Of a stretch of DNA of 64,000 nucleotides, positions 36,262 through 51,200 are shown one piece after another. Position 1 is the first letter of the stretch. The number at the start of each line of letters is the position of its first letter. The notes beneath the pieces were generated by a model. The model did no database searches. It worked only from the letters and a program-made list of their open reading frames with translations, and was not told the DNA's origin. Location: positions 28,960,602-29,024,601 of the forward strand of contig JAUJPP010000003.1 in NCBI GenBank assembly GCA_030562195.1. Direction: 5' to 3'. Source of the stretch: Nipponacmea schrenckii (Eukaryota > Mollusca > Gastropoda > Lottiidae). A program made the position numbers and the translations under genes.

Positions 36262-39200
36262 ATGAACTCTGTTAATTTGAGAATGAAGCTATCTGTGTTT
36301 GTGATATTTGTGTGTCTTTTCGTGAATTTTTTATCGTGTGTAAATTCTGAAATCGACTTAACGAAGGAGCCTGGACACGGAAAACCGTTCGGATCTGGAC
36401 GGCCAAATCATTCAGTCGACGAAATCGTGGGTTTTCCTGATCCAGAAACTTTTTTTAAAAATTACTATCTTCCTCAGAAACCTGTAAAATTTAAAACAGG
36501 AGCTAAACTATCGCCTGCATTCCATCTTTGGACTGACGAATATTTTTTAAAATTAGATATACCTAAAGATAGTAAGGTACATTTGGAAACGGTGAAAAAA
36601 GAAAGCCGAGATCAGGAGACGTTGGATATGAACTTTCAACGTTTTGTTAAAATTTATACTAATACAACTTTCTATATGGTAGATACAGTTCCCCATTATT
36701 TAAGGTAAGTTTTACTTCATTTTCATAAAATAATTAAATATTTATTAATTAATTTAACTGATTTCAATTTTTAATTTATATAATTCATTAACTTGTCTGG
36801 AATTTAATTGATTTAATTTTAAAATTTTTCCAAAATACATCAATTTTTATTAAGTTATTTAATTAATTTTTAAATTTAATTTTTTTCCATAAATCTATAA
36901 TTCTGATAGTTATTATATTGCCAATTTAATATCTTTAAAAGATATTAATAAATATTTATATTTCTACTATCATTGCCTGGAATACGACAGTTAGATATCT
37001 AATAATAATAATAATATTTATATTTCTACTATCATTGCCTGGAATACGACAGTTAGATATCTAATTATAATAATATCTATATTTCTACTATCACTGCCTG
37101 GAATACGACAGTTAGATATCTAATAATAATAATAATATTTATATTTCTACTATCACTGCCTGGAATACGACAGTTAGATATCTAATAATAATAATAATAT
37201 TTATATTTCTACTATCACTGCCTGGAATACGACAGTTAGATATCTAATAATAATAATAATATTTATATTTCTACTATCATTGCCTGGAATACGACAGTTA
37301 GATATCTAATAATAATAATATTATTTATATTTCTACTATCATTGCCTGTAATACGACAGTTAGATATCTAATTATAATAATAATATTTATATTTCTTCTA
37401 TCACTGCCTGGAATACGACAGTTAGATATCTAATAATAATAATATTTTTATATTTCTTCTATCACTGCCTGGAATATGACAGTTAGATATCTAATAATAA
37501 TAATAATATTTATATTTCTACTATCATTGCCTGGAATACGACAGTTAGATATCTAATAATAATAATAATATCTATATTTCTACTATCATTGCCTGGAATA
37601 CGACAGTTAGATATCTAATAATAATAATAATATTTATATTTCTACTATCATTGCCTGGAATACAACAGTTAGATATCTAATAATAATAATAATATTTATA
37701 TTTCTACTATCACTGCCTGGAATACGACAGTTAGATATCTAATAATAATAATAATATTTATATTTCTACTATCATTGCCTGGAATACGACAGTTAGATAT
37801 CTAATAATAATAATAATATTTATATTTCTACTATCATTGCCTGTAATACGACAGTTAGATATCTAATAATAATAATAATATTTATATTTCTACTATCACT
37901 GCCTGGAATACGACAGTTAGATATCTAATAATAATAATAATATTTATATTTCTACTATCACTGCCTGGAATACGACAGTTAGATATCTAATAATAATAAT
38001 AATAATAATATTTATTTCTTAAAAACACACCCCATATACATCTCAGTGCTTCTTACAAGTTATACAAATAATATGGTAACAAAATAGAGATCATATACAT
38101 GATGGTAATATAAAAATAATATTTAAATCAAATTAAGAAAAAAAAAAGTCATAAGAGTTTTATTCTCTGTATTAAATATTGTAGAGCGTGCCAAAAAGGT
38201 GCTTCTTGAGAAGTGACTTGAAAGCAGTTAGTGAAAATGCTGTGCGGACAGAATTCAGTGTTTTATTCCATATCTGGCATTTTGTTTTCGATAAAGATCA
38301 GCTGGAAATTTATATAACTGACCATATAAAACAGTGAATTTGTATTAATAAAAGTATCTAAAATATAAATATAAGAATTAAACGTTGGTCTCATTAGAAT
38401 TATTGGGGTGTAAATACAATAGATCATGTGACAAACACTGCCACTGAAACTGTATTTCTGAGAAAAAATTTTTAAAACAGATTTTATCTTGATGTCGTGG
38501 CAAATAAAAGAATTTTCTCTTTCGTTTTTGATTTGCCATATTGTCTCCTAATTTATGATTACAGTGTAAATTGTAGAAACATTGTTATATAATATTATTA
38601 CAGTCAAGATATAGTCCTACCCTGCTGTTTACAATGTCCAGATATTATCAAGGATCAACTTGTAGAAAATGTAAGTAAAATCTATCGAGGCAGTGTTGTC
38701 ATCCTAATCCCCTTGGCCACAAAAATTATAAAATCAGGTATCTTGAAATAATATATCTAACCCAACATGAAAGCTGTTTGCCCGAGTCTCTCAAAAAAGA
38801 CCGCTTAATCCAAAAAATAATTAACATGAAAATAAAGATCAACATTGAACAATATTATGGGGTGACTGATGATTTTGTGTTTTTTGTTTTTTTTCAGATG
38901 ATGTGGTTCAGCAGTGGAGGAACAAATTCAGTGATCCATACAGACTCTGTGGAGAACATCAACTGTGTTTATCGTGGAACAAAAGATTTCGTTATCGTAG
39001 ACCCGATTACCTACCCTGGCAAGGTTCGATACTATTTCGTTATGTAAGATACAGTCATTCATGTCTTTTGCTTTAATTTTATTCATTCATTGATTTTATT
39101 TATTCATCCATTTAGTTACTCATTCATTCCTTTACTTCCATTACCTTTATTTTCTGCCATTTTCATTCATTCTTTCATTTAATCACTCACTCGTTCATTT

Positions 39201-42200
39201 GACATTTTAAATATTTATTTACTTATAGATTTAGCAACTTATTTATTCAATGTTACTTTCATTTTTCCATAATTTCATTCATTCATTCATCCATTCATTC
39301 ATCCATTCATTCATTCCATTCATTCATTCATCCATTCATTCATTCATTCATTCATCCATTCATTCATTCATCCATTCATCCATTCATTCATCCATTCATT
39401 CATTCCATTCATCCATTCATCCATTCATTCATTCATCCATTCATTCATCCATTCATCCATTCATTCATTCATTCATTCATCCATTCATTCATTCATTCAT
39501 TCATCCATTCTATCCATTCATCTCATTCATCCATTCATTCATCATCCATTCATTCAGTTCATTCATTCATGCATTCATTCATCCATTCATTCATCCATTA
39601 TCATTCATCATCCATTCATCAGTTCATTCATACTCATCCATTCATTTATTCATCCATTCATTCATCCATATCAGTTATCCATTCATCATCCATTCATATC
39701 ATCCATCATCCATTCATTATTCATCCATTCATTCATTATTCATTCATCACATCATACATTCATCCATTCATTCATCCATTCAATTCATTCATTCATCCAT
39801 CATTCATCATTCATTTATTCATCCTCCATTCATCCATTAATATTCATTCATCCATCCATTTAAATTTATTCATCCATCCATTCATTCATTGGGAATCATT
39901 CATTCATCCAGTTCATTCATTCATTATAATTCATCCATTCATCATCCATTCATTCATCCATTCATCCTTTCATTCATTCATCACATTCATCCAGTTCATT
40001 AACATCTTCATCCATCCATTCATCATCCATTCATTCATATCATTCATTCATCCATTCATTCATATTCATTCATCATCCATTCATTATTGAGTCATTCATT
40101 CATCATCCATTCATCATTCATCATCATTCATTCATCTCTTCATCCATTCATTCATTCATCATTCATCCATTCATTCATCCATTCATCATCCATTCATTCA
40201 TTCATCATCCATCACATTCATTCATTCATCCATCATTCATCATTCATTCATCCATTCATTCATTCATTCATTCATTCATCCATCCATTCAAATTTATCCA
40301 TTCATTTCATCCATTCATTCATCAATTCATTCATCCATTCATTCATTCATTCATTCATTCATTCATCCATCCATTCATTCATTCATTCATTCATTCATCC
40401 ATTCATCCATTCATTCATTCATTCATCCATTCATTCATTCATCCATCCATTCATCCATTCATTCATTCATTCATTCATTCATCCATTCATCCATTCATTC
40501 ATTTTATTCATCCATTCATTCATCCATTCATTCATCCATTTTTCCCTTCAAATTTATTCATTCATCCATCCATTCATTCATCCATTCATCCATGCATTTT
40601 TCATCCATTCATTCATCCATTTTTCCATTCATCCATTCATTCATCCATTCATTCATTCATTCATCCATTTTTCCCTCCATTCATCCATTCATTCATTCAT
40701 TTATTTTTACATCCCTCCATTCATCCTTATCCACCCACTTATTATTTTTCTTTCATCCATTATTATTCACAACCTTATCCATTCATTATCCATTAATTTA
40801 TCATCCATTCATTATCCTCCATTCATATTCATTCACCTCCATTATTCATTTTTTATCTTCATACAACCAAAACCACCATCCACAATTCTTATATTCATTC
40901 ATTTTTTACTTTATTCACCCCAATTCTTACAATTAAACTTTATTCTCCTTTTAAAATTTAACATTTTTTTTAGGAACTTTTTGTCATGAACAAGGTTTTA
41001 AACTAACATTAAAAAAACCTAATTTAATACTATAGATGTATATCCTTTTTAAGTATACCAAGGTTTTAAACTTAAATTATAAAATTGGTGTACAAATAAA
41101 CGTATAGACTTTGAGTTCTAGAAGAAGGTTCTGATATTTTTGTATTTTATTATCAACAAGTCAAACTCCACCACCAAACTTCTTAATTTACCATCTTTAC
41201 TTTATTCACCCCAATTCTACAATAAACTCTATTCTCCTGTTTAAAATTTTAACGATAACGAGGGAACTAGTCATTAACAAGGTAAATCTAACATTGAAAA
41301 AAAAACTAATTTAAACGAAATCTTTATCCTTTACTAAAATACAAAACAAAGTCTGTGAAACTTAAATTGATACTGCGTCACAGAATAAACGTAAAATTAT
41401 AGTTCTCAAGAATGGTCAATATGAGTATATATTCATCAAGAATGGTCAATATGAGTATATATTCATCAGTAAACTTACCTGGTGTTATAAAGTAACAGAA
41501 TCCCTGTTAAATCTGAGAAAACTCATGAAACTAAATAGTTATTGAAAAAAAACACTGAATCAATATTTTAAGCATTTTTCAATAATCAATTGCATTTTTA
41601 TGGATAATTACTAAGTTTTTTGAATTTATCAGATTATATAAGGATTCTGTTATGTTATTTATGACAGCAGGTATATCTACTGATGAATATATACTCTTAT
41701 TGACCAAGTTTAAAATTTTAATGTTTTGTTTGATTTATCAGATTATATAAAGATTCTGTTATGTTATTTATGGCAGCAGGTATATCTACTGATGAATATA
41801 TACTCTTATTGACCAAGTTTAAAATTTTAATGTTTTGTTTGATTTATCAGATTATATAAAGATTCTGTTATGTTATTTATGGCAGCAGGTATATCTACTG
41901 ATGAATATATACTCTTATTGACCAAGTTTAAAATTTTAATGTTTTGTTGATTTATCAGATTATATAAGGATTCTGTTATGTTATTTATGACAGCAGGTAT
42001 ATCTACTGATGAATATATACTCTTATTGACCAAGTTTAAAATTTTAATGTTTTGTTAGATTTATCAGATTATATAAGGATTCTGTTATGTTATTTATGAC
42101 AGCAGGTATATCTAGTGATGAATATATACTCTTATTGACCAAGTTTAAAATTTTAATGTTTTGTTTGATTTATCAGATTATATAAAGATTCTGTTATGTT

Positions 42201-45200
42201 ATTTATGACAGCAGGTATATCTACTGATAAATATATACTTTTATTGACCAAGTTTATGATTTAATATTTTATGTTCATTGTAAAATATTTCTTTAAGGTT
42301 TTAATTCAACAGTTCCTAGAAATAAACCAAGATCTGTCACTAGTTAGTAAATCTGTTAATGGGGGTTTTTATTAGTTATTAGTTACCCTTAAAACAATGG
42401 GCAGGTACCCTGTCAATCAGTCTGACCCCACAGGCTATTGACTATTAGTTTAGGGTAGTGATATAAAGGTATTAGGGTAGACAAAGGGACTAGAGAATAG
42501 ACCTATTGTTTTAGACAGGGTGATAATAATCCTGACTTCCCCTGAACACCTGTCAACTTAATCATTCAAATATCCACTCAGTTTGGGTTCATTTGATTTA
42601 ATGAAAATAGATTCAGGAATAGGTCAAGATGATATCTTTAGATTTTCAACTGGGTTTTCCTGTCTCTCAGGATGAGAGTTTGACATGAAAAAAGCGTCTA
42701 GTCGATTGAAGGCCCCTGTGCTTCAGACCCTTTAAGGTTGGAAATAGCAAAGAAAGGCTAATGCTGCTATTCTGGCCAAATTTCCCCCACTGCACACTGC
42801 ATGGCTGAGACAATGAACTGAGACCTAGTGTGTTACAGGCTGTGTATGTTAAAGATCCCTCAACAGTCAGAAATTGAAAATAGATTAGGCTAATGCCACG
42901 GTCCTGGAAAAATTTCCCCCACTGCACACTGCATGGCTGAGACAATGAACTGAGACCTAGTGTGTTACAGGCTGTGTATGTTAAAGATCCCTCAACAGTC
43001 AGAAATTGCAAAAAGATTAGGCTAATGCCACGGTCTTGGAAAAATTTCCCCCACTGCACACTGCATGGCTGAGACAATGAACTGAGACCTAGTGTGTTAC
43101 AGGCTGTGTATGTTAAAGATCCCTCAACAGTCAGAAATTGCAAAAAGATTAGGCTAATGCCACGTCCTGGAAAAATTTCCCTCACTGTATGGTTAGCCTC
43201 TTCTAAACCCAATCAAGCCTAAAATAAGTACCGTATAATTCTGTGTATAATGCGCAGGTTTTTACCCTAAAACGACCCCATCAAAGAGGGGGTGCGCTCT
43301 ATATAAGGTTAAAAAAAAATTGAGTAGGACATATGCCATTTTTTTTTTTTGGTATATAAATAAACCATGAAGTTATTAGTAGAGTTAATTATTTTATATA
43401 AGAAATGTCTAAAATTAGAATCATAATTATCATATTATCAATTAATGAGGTGTTAATGACCCTTCCTTCGTTAGCCAACTCTAATTAACAGATGGTTGTA
43501 ACACTACTGTATTCAATATTTATTAGGGTGGGCGTTCTGAATCAATAACTATCAATAACTAGATCTATTGGCTACAGACTGATTCTTAAGATTCCTCGAC
43601 ATTTGAGTCTCAAAAGAGTAGACTAATGCTGCTGTCCTTGCAAATTTCCCTCATTGCACACTGCATGGCGTTCCTTGTCTTCATTTGCCCTTAAGGAACA
43701 GAAGAGTAGAACATAAAACTCCATTCATGTCATTTCTATTACAAACAGTCTGTCTTCATTAGCCCATAAGGTACAGAAGAGTAGGATGTAAAACTCCATT
43801 CATTTCATTTCTATTACAAACAGTCTGTCTTCATTAGCCCATAAGGTACAGTAGAGTAGGATGTAAAACTCCATTCATGTCATTTCTATTACAAACAGTC
43901 TGTCTTCATTAGCCTATAAGGTGGAGAAGAGTAGGATGTAAAACTCCATTCATTTCATTTCTATTACAAACAGTCCATCTTTATTAACCCATTAGGTATA
44001 GAAGAGTAGGATGTAAAACTCGGTTTATTTCATTTCATCAATACACCCTATATAAGGTTGATACACCTGTTAACAATCTATTTATTCACTGGCTATAAAA
44101 TATCTGAAAAGAAATAAAATCTAAAGAAAATATCTGCTATTTAAATCATTAAAAATAGAATAAAAAAAATAAAGAATAAATACCATAGCTTTTATATATG
44201 TATGTAAAATTTGTAATTTATGAATAATTATTGTTTAAAAAAAAAAAAATAAAATAAAAAGAGTAAAAATGAGTTTTATTGACGTTTGATTCAAATATTT
44301 ATTAATATTCATACTGAATCTTTTATTTACTTTTTATTTCCTCCGTGAAATTATTTCTTCTACCTTAATAAAAAATAAAAATCAATATGAAATGTTAGGA
44401 AGTAGAGTTACGAATATTATTTAAATAAAATTTATATAAAACAAGACTTGATCAACCAGTCACACCCCCTCACCTGCAACACAAGTCAATGTGACTTTTA
44501 CTAACATCACATGATAGACCCTCTCTCACAGACTTGATTGATCAACCAGTCCTCACTCCCTCCTCACTTTCTCTACTGTCCCACCCCCTCACTTCTCTAT
44601 GCCCCCTGACCCTCACTCACATTATCTCACCCCACTCACCTGCTCTATCGTCCTCACCCTCCTTCATTCATCTGCTCTCACCCTCACTCACTTGCTCTAT
44701 CGTCCTCACCCTCCTTCACTCATCTGCTCTCACCCTCACTCACCTGCTCTATCGTCCTCACCTCCTTCACTCATCTGCTCTCACCCTCACTCACTGCTCT
44801 ATCTGTCCTCACCCTCCTTCATTCATCTGCTCTCACCCTCACTCACTCTGCTCTATCGTCCTCACCCTCCTTCACTCATCTGCTCTCACCCTCACTCACC
44901 TGCTCTATCGTCCTCACCCTCCTTCACTCATCTGCTCTCACCCTCACTCACTTGCTCTATCGTCCTCACCCTCCTTCACTCATCTGCTCTCACCCTCACT
45001 CACTTGCTCTATCGTCCTCACCCTCCTTCACTCATCTGCTCTCACCCTCACTTGCTCTATCGTCCTCACCCTCACTCACTTGCTCTATCGTCCTCACCCT
45101 CCTTCACTCATCTGCTCTCACCCTCACTCACCTGCTCTATCGTCCTCACCCTCCTTCACTCATCTGCTCTCACCCTCACTCACTTGCTCTATCGTCCTCA

Positions 45201-48200
45201 CCCTCTTCACTCATCTGACATCTCACCCTCACTCACTGCTCTATCGTCCTCACCCTCCTTCACTCATCTACTCTCACCCTCACTCACTTGCTCTATCGTC
45301 CTACCCTCCTTCACTCATCTACACTCACCCTCACTCACTTGCTCTATGTCCTCACCCTCCTTCACTCATCTGCTCTCACCCTCACTCACTTGCTCTATTC
45401 GTCCTCACCTCCTTCACTCATCTGCTCTCACCCTCCTCACTTGCTCTACGTCCTCACCCTCCTTCACTCATCTGCTCTCACCCTTACTCACTTGCTCTAT
45501 CGTCCTCACCCTCCTTCACTCATCTGCTCTCACCCTCTCTCACTTGCTCTATCGTCCTCACCCTCCTTCATTCATCTGCTCTCACCTCACTCACTTGCTC
45601 TAGTCACTCCACTATCTACTACTGACTATTCTAGTCCTACACTCCTTCAACTATTTCTCCCTCAAGCCTTTCTATCCCTACCCTCATAGTGCTCACCTAC
45701 TATTCTCTTTGTCTACCACCTTCCCATCTGCATCACCACTAGTCATATCTCTACCGTACTATATTCCACCCTATCAATAATCCAATCCTCACCCCCCTCA
45801 TACTGAAGCTCCTTTCTTCGTCTACCTTTCTAGCAGATGCAATCCAACTCTCTACCGACTTAGCTATTCCCAGTCCTAGCAGACGACAATCCAACTCTAC
45901 TCACTGAGCTATCCCTGTCCTAGCAGACAACAAACCAACTCTCTACTACTGAGCTATCTCCACTGTCCAGCAATCACAACACCTCACTACTGCTATGTCC
46001 TCACCCTCCTTCACTCATCTGCTCTCACCCTCACTCACTTGCTCTATCGTCCTCACCCTTCTTCACTCATCTACACTCACCCTCACTCACTTGCTCTATC
46101 GTCCTCACCCTCCTTCACTAATCTACACTCACCCTCACTCACTTGCTCTATCGTCCTAACCCTGCTTCACTCATCTACACTCACCCTCACTCACTTGCTC
46201 TATCGTCCTCACCCTCCTTCACTCATCTGCTCTCACCCTCACTCACTTGCTCTATTGTCCTCACCCTCCTTCACTCATCTGCTCTCACCCTCACTCACTT
46301 GCTCTATCGTCCTCACCCTCCTTCACTCATCTGCTCTCACCCTTACTCACTTGCTCTATCGTCCTCACCCTCCTTCACTCATCTGCTCTCACCCTCACTC
46401 ACTTGCTCTATCGTCCTCACCCTCCTTCATTCATCTGCTCTCACCTCACTCACTTGCTCTATCGTCCTCACCCTCCTTCACTCATCTACTCTCACCCTCA
46501 CTCACCTGCTCTATCGTCCTCACCCTCCTTCACTCATCTGCTCTCACCCTCACTCACTTGCTCTATCGTCCTCACCCTTCTTCACTCATCTACACTCACC
46601 CTCACTCACTTGCTCTATCGTCCTCACCCTCCTTCACTCATCTACACTCACCCTCACTCACTTGCTCTATCGTCCTAACCCTGCTTCACTCATCTACACT
46701 CACCCTCACTTACTAGCTCTATCACCTCCATTCATAAATTTCAATTATAGTTAACTGGAATATTTAAGTTGAATTTTCTCTGCATCAAAGATTTTGTAAT
46801 CATCAGGCCAAGAGGTTGCTGAGTTCTAATTTTATATATTTAATGTATATGTATTTGAAATTCATCAATCAATAGGGTAGAAAATAGTGTGAATAAATGT
46901 ACGTATTTATTACAGGTCCCAATAGATAATCCTAATGGAGCTTATTCTTCCATAGACTCGGATAGGTGAGTCTCTTTTTACTTTTATTATGAGCTTATTT
47001 TAGCAGACGATAGTCCAACTCTCTACCAACTTAGCTATTCCCAGTCCTAGCAGACGACAATCCAACTCCCTACCAACTGAGCTATCTCACTGTCCTGGCA
47101 GATGACAATCCAACTCTCTACCGACTTAGCTATTCCCAGTCTTAGCAGACGACAATCCAACTCACTACCATCTGAGCTATTCCCAGTCCTAGCAGACAAC
47201 AAACCAACTATCTACTGACTGAGCTATTCCACTGTCCTAGCAGACAACAAACCAACTATCTACTGACTGAGCTATTCCCAGTCCTAGCAGACAACAAACC
47301 AACTATCTACTGACTGAGCTATTCCACTGTCCTAGCAGACAACAAACCAACTATCTACTGACTGAGCTATTCCCAGTCCTAGCAGACAACAAACCAACTA
47401 TCTACTGACTGAGCTATTCCCAGTCCTAGCAGACAACAAACCAACTATCTACTGACTGAGCTATTCCCAGTACTAGCAGACAATAATCCAACTCTCTACT
47501 GACTGAGCTAATCCCAGTCCTAGCAAACAACAAACCAACTATCTACTGACTGAGCTATTCCACTGTCCTAGCAGACAACAAACCAACTATCTACTGACTG
47601 AGCTATTCCCAGTCCTAGCAAACAACAATCCAACTCTCTACTGACTGAGCTATTCCACTGTCCTAGCAGACAACAAACCAACTCTCTACTGACTGAGCTA
47701 TTCCCAGTCCTAGCAGACAACAAACCAACTATCTACTGACTGAGCTATTCCCAGTCCTAGCAGACAACAAACCAACTATCTACTGACTGAGCTATTCCCA
47801 GTCCTAGCAGACAACAAACCAACTATCTACTGACTGAGCTAATCCCAGTCCTAGCAGACAACAAACCAACTATCTACTGACTGAGCTATTCCCAGTCCTA
47901 GCAGACAACAAACCAACTATCTACTGACTGAGCTAATCCCAGTCCTAGCAGACAACAAACCAACTATCTACTGACTGAGCTATTCCCAGTCCTAGCAGAC
48001 AACAAACCAACTATCTACTGACTGAGCTATTCCCAGTCCTAGCAGACAACAAACCAACTATCTACTGACAGAGCTAATCCCAGTCCTAGCAGACAACAAA
48101 CCAACTATCTACTGACAGAGCTAATCCCAGTCCTAGCAGACGACAATACAACTCACCACCAACTGAGTTATCTCACTGTCATAGCAGACAACAAACCAAC

Positions 48201-51200
48201 TATCTACTGAATGAGCTATTCCCAGTCCTAGCAATCAACAAACCAACTATCTACCGACTGAGCTAATCCCAGTCCTAGCAGACAACAAACCAACTATCTA
48301 CTGACTGAGCTAATCCCAGTCCTAGCAGACAACAAACCAACTATCTACTGACTGAGCTATTCCCAGTACTAGCAGACAACAATCCAACTATCTACCGACT
48401 GAGCTATTCCCAGTCCTAGCAGACAACAATCCAACTATCTACTGACTGAGCTAATCCCAGTCCTAGCAGACAACAATCCAACTATCTACTGACTGAGCTA
48501 ATCCCAGTCCTAGCAGACAACAATCCAACTATCTACTGACCGAGCTAATCCCAGTCCTAGCAGACAACAATCCAACTATCTACTGACAGAGCTAATCCCA
48601 GTCCTAGCAGACAACAAACCAACTATCTACTGACTGAGCTAATCCCAGTCCTAGCAGACAACAATCCAACTCTCTACTGACTGAGCTAATCCCAGTCCTA
48701 GCAGACAACAAACCAACTATCTACTGACTGAGCTATTCCCAGTCCTAGCAGACAACAAACCAACTATCTACTGACTGAGCTATTCCCAGTCCTAGCAGAC
48801 GACAAACCAACTATCTACTGACTGAGCTAATCCCAGTCCTAGCAGACAACAAACCAACTATCTACTGACTGAGCTAATCCCAGTCCTAGCAGACAACAAA
48901 CCAACTATCTACCGACTTAACTATTCCCAGTCCTAGCAGACAACAAACCAACTATCTACTGACTGAGCTATTCCCAGTACTAGCAGACAACAAACCAACT
49001 ATCTACCGACTGAGCTATTCCCAGTACTAGCAGACAACAAACCAACTATCTACCGACTGAGCTAATCCCAGTCCTAGCAGACAACAAACCAACTATCTAC
49101 TGACTGAGCTATTCCCAGTACTAGCAGACAACAAACCAACTATCTACTGACTGAGCTATTCCCAGTCCTAGCAGACGACAAACCAACTATCTACTGACTG
49201 AGCTATTCCCAGTCCTAGCAGACGACAAACCAACTATCTACTGACTGAGCTATTCCCAGTCCTAGCAGACAACAAACCAACTATCTACTGACTGAGCTAT
49301 TCCCAGTCCTAGCAGACGACAAACCAACTATCTACTGACTGAGCTATTCCCAGTCCTAGCAGACAACAAACCAACTATCTACTGACTGAGCTATTCCCAG
49401 TCCTAGCAGACGACAAACCAACTATCTACTGACTGAGCTATTCCCAGTCCTAGCAGACAACAAACCAACTATCTACTGACTGAGCTATTCCCAGTCCTAG
49501 CAGACAACAAACCAAAACTATCTACTGACTGAGCTAATCCCAGTCCTAGCAGACAACAAACCAACTATCTACTGACTGAGCTATTCCCAGTCCTAGCAGA
49601 CAACAAACCAACTATCTACTGACTGAGCTATTCCCAGTCCTAGCAGACGACAATAAAAATCTCTATCAACTGAGCTATCTCACTGTCCTAGCAGACAACA
49701 AACCAACTATCTACTGACTGAGCTATTCCCAGTCCTAGCAGACGACAATACAACTCACCACCAACTGAGCTATCTCACTGTCCTAGCAGACGACAAACCA
49801 ACTATCTACTGACTGAGCTATTCCCAGTCCTAGCAGACAACAAACCAACTATCTACTGACTGAGCTATTCCCAGTCCTAGCAGACAACAAACCAAAACTA
49901 TCTACTGACTGAGCTATTCCCAGTCCTAGCAGACAACAAACCAACTATCTACTGAATGAGCTATTCCCAGTCCTAGCAGAGGACAATAAAAATCTCTATC
50001 AACTGAGCTATCTCACTGTCCTAGCAGACAACAAACCAACTATCTACTGACTGAGCTATTCCCAGTCCTAGCAGACAACAAACCAACTATCTACTGACTG
50101 AGCTATTCCCAGTCCTAGCAGAGGACAATAAAAATCTCTATCAACTGAGCTATCTCACTGTCCTAGCAGACAACAAACCAACTATCTACTGACTGAGCTA
50201 ATCCCAGTCCTAGCAGACGACAAACCAACTATCTACTGACAGAGCTAATCCCAGTCCTAGCAGACGACAAACCAACTATCTACTGACTGAGCTATTCCCA
50301 GTCCTAGCAGAGGATAATCCGACTCTCTACCGACTGAGCTATTCCCAGTCCTAGCAGACGATAATCCAACTCTCTACCGACTGAGCTATTCCCAGTCCTA
50401 GCAGACAACAAACCAACTATCTACTGACTGAGCTATTCCCAGTCCTAGCAGACAACAAACCAAAACTATCTACTGACTGAGCTATTCCCAGTCCTAGCAG
50501 ACAACAAACCAACTATCTACTGACTGAGCTATTCCCAGTCCTAGCAGACAACAAACCAACTATCTACTGACTGAGCTAATCCCAGTCCTAGCAAACAACA
50601 AACCAACTATCTACTGACTGAGCTATTCCCAGTCCTAGCAGACGACAATACAAATCTTTATCAACTGAGCTATCCTACTGTTCCAGCAGATCAAACTATC
50701 CAACTGAGCTATTCCTCTATCCATTTAGGCCCTTTTGGAATATTGATATCCTTTTGGATTTTTGTGCTGTTCCCTCAAATGAAAGTTGTAAATTTATTAT
50801 TTTGTATATTTCAGTATGGATTATGTAAAATACCCCGGGCTAGCAGAAATAGAATATATACATGCCCATCTAGAACCAGGAGACTGTCTGTATATACCCT
50901 ATAAATGGTGGGTCAGTTTGCTATTTTCATTTTCAAAAATTCAGGTCTTTAAATAGAAGGGAAGTAACTCTTGTTAAGAAGGGACTTAACCAGAACACAA
51001 ATTTTTTTATTGAAAGATTCACTGAATGACTAGAAGGGAACAAACTCTTGTTAACAAGAGCGTAAACCAGACCACAATAAATCAATATAGAATTTTAGTT
51101 ACTACTCCAATACAATTTATTGTTGAAGATTCACCATATATAATGACAAAGGGAACAAACTCTTGTTAACAAGGGAGTAAACCAGACCACAATAAATCAA

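Noticed and set aside
39250..40989. His/Ile/Phe-rich frames of up to 300 codons
   Set aside because: Tetranucleotide ATTC/ATCC repeats without stop codons; every forward frame looks alike.
42667..43212. Minus-strand 181-codon frame
   Set aside because: A product of the 132-bp (44-codon) tandem repeat, inside a JmjC intron and antisense to it.
44534..46754. Ser/Leu/Pro-rich frames of up to 363 codons in three phases
   Set aside because: The 52-bp pyrimidine-rich array lacks stops in all forward frames; frames shift at each length variant.
46985..50690. Cluster of true tRNA genes
   Set aside because: Only a 5'-half-like 47-bp unit is repeated; no anticodon arm, T arm or B box follows.
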